Source of the DNA: Pelagicoccus sp.
GTDB lineage: Bacteria; Verrucomicrobiota; Verrucomicrobiia; Opitutales; Opitutaceae
Direction of reading: 5' to 3'
Assembly (NCBI GenBank): GCA_028284635.1
Contig: JANQRJ010000013.1
Coordinates: 1 to 64,000, forward strand
DNA length: 64,000 nt
Below, in pieces: positions 62,413 through 64,000 of the stretch (the stretch's first letter is position 1; every line of letters starts with the position of its first letter). The notes beneath the pieces are model-generated. The model worked only from the letters and a program-made list of their open reading frames with translations. It did no database searches and was not told the DNA's origin. A program made the position numbers and the translations under genes.

Positions 62413-63174
62413 ATGAAGCATATACTAATCGCCGCGCTCTGCGGCGCCAGCCTCGCCGCCCAGCCAGGCGACCCTTCTGAACAGGCGCCGCAAGTCGTCG
62501 AAGTGGCGATAGACGACTGGGCGCCCTTCGGAGGAGAAAACCTCCTGTGCAAAGGCATTTCCGGACACATCATCAGCGAAGCCCTCGCTCGCGCCGGCTA
62601 CGAACCCAGGATAATCATCATACCCTGGGCCCGTATCCAAAAATACCACCAGGAAGGCGTCATCGACTTTCACGCCAACCAATTCTGGGCCGAAGACGTG
62701 GCGCAGTGGGCCCACTTCAGCGAACCCTACTACAAAACTCGAACGCTCTTCCTCAAAAGAAAAGGCAGCGACATCGAGTACGACACTCTCGAAGCGCTTC
62801 GGGATCTCCGTATCGGCGTCGGCATCGGCTACTACTACTCCCTCGAGTTCGACAAGGCCGACTTCCTCAATAAAATCGAAGCCGAGACCACTGAGCAATG
62901 CATTGGCATGCTCCTGCGAGACCGCATCGACCTCACCCTCGATAGCGAAGAAGTACTCCGCCACACGATCCACACCTCCTACCCCGAGGCCAAGGAACTC
63001 CTCGAGCTTATTCCCAGACCCCTGGCCATCCAGGATATCTACCTCGTCGCCCGCCAGGACAACCCGGGAGGCATCGCTGTCATCGAGCGCTTCAACCAAG
63101 CCCTAGCCGAGATGAAGAAAGACGGCTCCTACCCCAAAATCATCCAACTTCAGCAAAAAAGCTTCGGCCGGTAG
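62413..63174 (+). CDS. Periplasmic solute-binding protein (family 3)
   Basis: The 253-residue protein has a signal peptide (MKHILIAALCGASLAAQ). It contains IDDWAPFGGENLLCKGISGHIISEALARAGYEPRI in two parts, then WARIQKYHQEGVIDFHANQF, AHFSEPYYKTRTLFLK and a hinge-type RIGVGIGYYYS; together these give the two-lobe family 3 binding-protein fold (SBP_bac_3). No ABC transporter follows; a sensor kinase begins 13 nt later. Therefore it likely senses an amino acid-like or other small molecule for that kinase rather than feeding transport. Confidence 0.88.
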   Translation: MKHILIAALCGASLAAQPGDPSEQAPQVVEVAIDDWAPFGGENLLCKGISGHIISEALARAGYEPRIIIIPWARIQKYHQEGVIDFHANQFWAEDVAQWAHFSEPYYKTRTLFLKRKGSDIEYDTLEALRDLRIGVGIGYYYSLEFDKADFLNKIEAETTEQCIGMLLRDRIDLTLDSEEVLRHTIHTSYPEAKELLELIPRPLAIQDIYLVARQDNPGGIAVIERFNQALAEMKKDGSYPKIIQLQQKSFGR

Positions 63175-63186
63175 CAACGCCTCCAG

Positions 63187-64000
63187 ATGCGGCTCGAAAA
63201 CATCTTCTTTCCCAAAGCGCTCCGAAGCTCTATCGCGGCCCGGATCCTCAAATCCGTCTTCGCTGTCTACCTAGCGATCGCCATCGCGCTCACTGCGGTT
63301 CAGATCTCCCTGGAATACTCCGTCGCGAAACAACAGGTGATCGACAATATAGAGACGACCGCCCACAGCGCCCTCAATCCCATCATCCACGCTCTCTGGA
63401 TCATGGACTCCACAGCGCTCGAATCCCTGCTCGAAGGCCTTACCGCCTTCCCCGAAGTCGGCGGCGCCATCGTGCTCGACGAGGATGGAAAAACCTTCGG
63501 CTCCAGTCACGACTCCGGAGTCGAGGCAAGCGGAAACCCCGATCGGAAACGCTACGCCACCTCGCTCGATCTAAGCTACGCGACCGGCGGAAGAACCTTC
63601 CAACTCGGCACCCTCAAACTCTTCTCCGAAAGCGGAGCCGTCTGGCAGCGCATCCGAGTCTCCGTCGCCGTCCAGCTCGCCAACTCCTTCATCAAGACCG
63701 CCGGCCTCTGGATAATCCTTCTCTGGTTCGCTGACCGCATGCTCCGTCGCCATCTCCAAGACCTCGCCAGCCAAACCAAGCGCATCACCCTCGATAACCT
63801 CCAGAAGGTCCGGCTCCAAGACGAGACCGACACCCGCAGCGAACTCAAGCTGCTCGAACGCTCCGTCAACGAGATGATCGACAATCTCGACGCCTCCCAA
63901 AAGGAGCTCAAAGCCAGCGAACGCAAGGTGCGCGACCTCAACCGCGAACTCGAACGCAACCTCGAGCAACTCGCCCATCAGAAAACCGAGCTCCGCCTCA
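63187..64000 (+). CDS. Sensor histidine kinase, N-terminal part
   Basis: The frame begins at ATG 63187, 13 nt behind the binding-protein gene, and is open to the window end (271 codons seen). It shows a membrane helix (ILKSVFAVYLAIAIALTAVQ), a periplasmic sensor part of about 140 residues (ALNPIIHALWIMDSTALES), a second membrane helix (IKTAGLWIILLWFADRML), a HAMP-like linker and a coiled coil (SVNEMIDNLDASQKELKASE). The kinase core itself lies outside the window, so this is inferred. The pairing with a solute-binding protein suggests that the latter presents a ligand to the periplasmic domain. Confidence 0.8.
   Translation, partial: MRLENIFFPKALRSSIAARILKSVFAVYLAIAIALTAVQISLEYSVAKQQVIDNIETTAHSALNPIIHALWIMDSTALESLLEGLTAFPEVGGAIVLDEDGKTFGSSHDSGVEASGNPDRKRYATSLDLSYATGGRTFQLGTLKLFSESGAVWQRIRVSVAVQLANSFIKTAGLWIILLWFADRMLRRHLQDLASQTKRITLDNLQKVRLQDETDTRSELKLLERSVNEMIDNLDASQKELKASERKVRDLNRELERNLEQLAHQKTELRL

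Overview
The window looks like chromosome from a moderately GC-rich, free-living, probably marine bacterium of the Verrucomicrobiota (class Opitutae). This rests on gene content: a conserved 33-residue basic protein, long exported Asp-box propeller proteins, helical-repeat membrane-anchored proteins, glycoside hydrolases of families 28 and 2, and many intergenic inverted-repeat elements. No marker gene fixes the genus, so the assignment is an inference.

Layout. 1-7295: two tandem, about 4 kb copies of an exported Asp-box (BNR) propeller gene on the minus strand. The left copy runs off the window, and the wreck of an M20 peptidase gene lies between them. 7296-14181: a divergent, probably inactive PurH-like protein, then on the plus strand thiG, thiH, thiS and apaG, a tiny basic protein, and a ccsA-hemA pair. 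14581-21719: pilT, dapA-dapB, ruvA, an ECF sigma/anti-sigma pair, tRNA-Lys, asd and an L,D-transpeptidase. 21826-32596: a DUF4139 protein, a DinG-type helicase, a small TPR protein, a glycosyltransferase, a CAT-anticodon tRNA followed by a toxin-antitoxin pair and a helicase remnant, then exported hypotheticals, a MazG-like pyrophosphohydrolase and a peroxiredoxin. 32665-34779: a lipoprotein and a redox module (HxlR regulator, thioredoxin-like protein, exported protein). 35039-49656: a GH28-like hydrolase, an HDOD protein with a type II secretion-like tail, a helical-repeat protein, mogA, a hybrid kinase, glpF, an HIBADH-family dehydrogenase, class II aldolase and a GH2 hydrolase. 50068-64000: two membrane proteins, then a sensory cluster with two giant CheB-CheR-PAS-kinases, a NtrB-like hybrid kinase, a stand-alone receiver, and a divergent binding protein plus sensor kinase.

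Many intergenic gaps are occupied by inverted-repeat elements. At least four types recur: a GTAGCGCGGA-ended type; a GATGAGGATGAAG purine/pyrimidine cruciform, often nested in the first; a GGTAGGGCCCGATCG type; and a GTAGGGC(C)GACGC type. Low-complexity word repeats also occur next to genes. No CRISPR array, intact insertion sequence, prophage or rRNA operon was seen.

The least ordinary content is (i) the sensory cluster, where one CheB domain keeps its catalytic residues and its neighbour has lost the histidine; (ii) the HDOD fusion with a receiver lacking its phospho-Asp and a GspB-like C-terminus; (iii) a PurH paralogue without the folate-site motif; (iv) the HxlR/thioredoxin/exported-protein module; (v) the nested repeat elements. 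All positions come from reading the sequence; no database search was run.
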